From: Oscillospiraceae bacterium
GTDB taxonomy: Bacteria > Bacillota > Clostridia > Oscillospirales > JAKOTC01
Direction: 5' to 3'
Assembly (NCBI GenBank): GCA_035353335.1
Contig: DAOPZJ010000014.1
Span: 10,546-49,562, forward strand
DNA length: 39,017 bases
Made by a program: the position numbers and the translations under genes. Below are positions 38,613-39,017 of the stretch, piece after piece (position 1 is the first letter of the stretch; every line of letters begins with the position of its first letter). Under the pieces are notes generated by a model. It had not been told where the DNA came from. It saw only the letters and a list, made by a program, of their open reading frames with translations, and made no database searches.

Positions 38613-38927
38613 GTGGAGATTATCATTGCCATTCTCGGCAGCGGCGCGCTTTCGGCTTTGATCAGCGGATTATTCGGCATCATCCATGACCGCAGAGCGA
38701 AAAAAGACGGCGTCCGCGCGGGTGTCCGCCAACTCTTATATGATAAAATCAAATGCCTCGGAAGAAAATATATTAACGACGACCAAGTCACTTCCGATGA
38801 TCTCGAAGACCTGATTGATATGCACAAGATTTATCATGATGAACTCAACGGAAACGGGTATCTCGACCATGTCATGGAGGAAGTCAAAAAGCTGAAAATC
38901 GCCCCTGTTGAAAAAATCAAACCTTAA
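38613..38927 (+). CDS. Holin-associated phage protein with N-terminal membrane span
   Basis: A 104-residue protein starting at GTG 38613 with GGAGG 10 bases upstream. One membrane segment (about 2-22, IIIAILGSGALSALISGLFG) is followed by a soluble helical part: GVRAGVRQLLYDKIKCLGRK, then DLEDLIDMHKIYHDELNGNG and YLDHVMEEVKKLK. The LLYDKIK, LEDLIxMHxIYHDEL and NGYLD blocks are common in a phage protein found beside holins and endolysins in Bacillota prophages, as I recall. Function not assigned. It is cotranscribed with the holin-like gene. Confidence 0.65.
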   Translation: MEIIIAILGSGALSALISGLFGIIHDRRAKKDGVRAGVRQLLYDKIKCLGRKYINDDQVTSDDLEDLIDMHKIYHDELNGNGYLDHVMEEVKKLKIAPVEKIKP

Positions 38928-39017
38928 ATCGTTATTATATCGAAAGCTGCCCCACTAATGATGTGTAAGATTACAATTGATGTGTTACAAAGTAAGGGAA
39001 GGAAAAAGGTAGCGAAC
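38928..39017. other. Right end of the window, no gene seen
   Basis: The last 90 bases hold no supported reading frame. AT-rich DNA with TTGATGTGTTACAAAG and GTAAGGGAAGGAAAAAGG near the end; the latter purine-rich stretch may be the ribosome site of a gene beyond the window. Confidence 0.4.

Overview
The window looks like a chromosomal segment of an anaerobic Bacillota bacterium, most likely a Clostridia/Oscillospirales-type organism of moderate GC (roughly half by eye). The signs are the infC-rpmI-rplT operon, TrmFO instead of GidA-type tRNA methylation, a dprA-topA-trmFO run, a plsX-rnc-radical SAM-smc-ftsY run, a split archaeal-type glutamate synthase beside a glutamine synthetase and an ANTAR regulator, and consistent AAGGAGG-type ribosome binding sites with TTGACA/TATAAT promoters. 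I cannot name a species.

Layout. 1-4521 is the nitrogen assimilation operon: the end of a glutamate synthase synthase-domain protein, a 16-Cys ferredoxin, a FAD/NAD(P)H oxidoreductase, the GXGXG domain protein, glutamine synthetase and an ANTAR antiterminator. It is followed by a decayed DUF1330 gene (4537-4867). 4883-6625 is the infC-rpmI-rplT unit with its own promoter, a structured leader containing an attenuator-like hairpin, and an apparent AUC start codon for infC. 6634-20948 is a dense housekeeping block: SpoU methyltransferase, dprA, topA, trmFO, plsX, rnc, radical SAM, smc, ftsY, rdgB, yhbY and nadD, with many 4-base stop/start overlaps. acpP, which often sits between plsX and rnc, is missing; the gap holds a decayed second copy of the plsX 3' end and REP-like palindromes.

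21059-38927 is accessory in character, with single genes or pairs under their own promoters: a tandem pair of zinc-ribbon membrane proteins, a PduL-type phosphotransacylase, a GH2 enzyme overlapping an EpsG-like polymerase, a 57-residue membrane protein, tRNA-Ala(CGC), an L,D-transpeptidase, a PH-like membrane protein, a remnant of a metallophosphoesterase, and a UMF1-type transporter behind a possible attenuator.

The most unusual block is 30232-37310. A divergent DeoR/XRE regulator pair faces GH172, flavodoxin, a very large GH38-related protein, a second flavodoxin and a membrane-anchored FMN-binding protein with a flavinylation motif. This suggests a regulated glycan-processing locus tied to flavin redox proteins, but the link is inferred from proximity only. 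The right end holds an unknown membrane protein and a holin plus holin-associated pair, either the edge of a prophage continuing past the window or a phage remnant.
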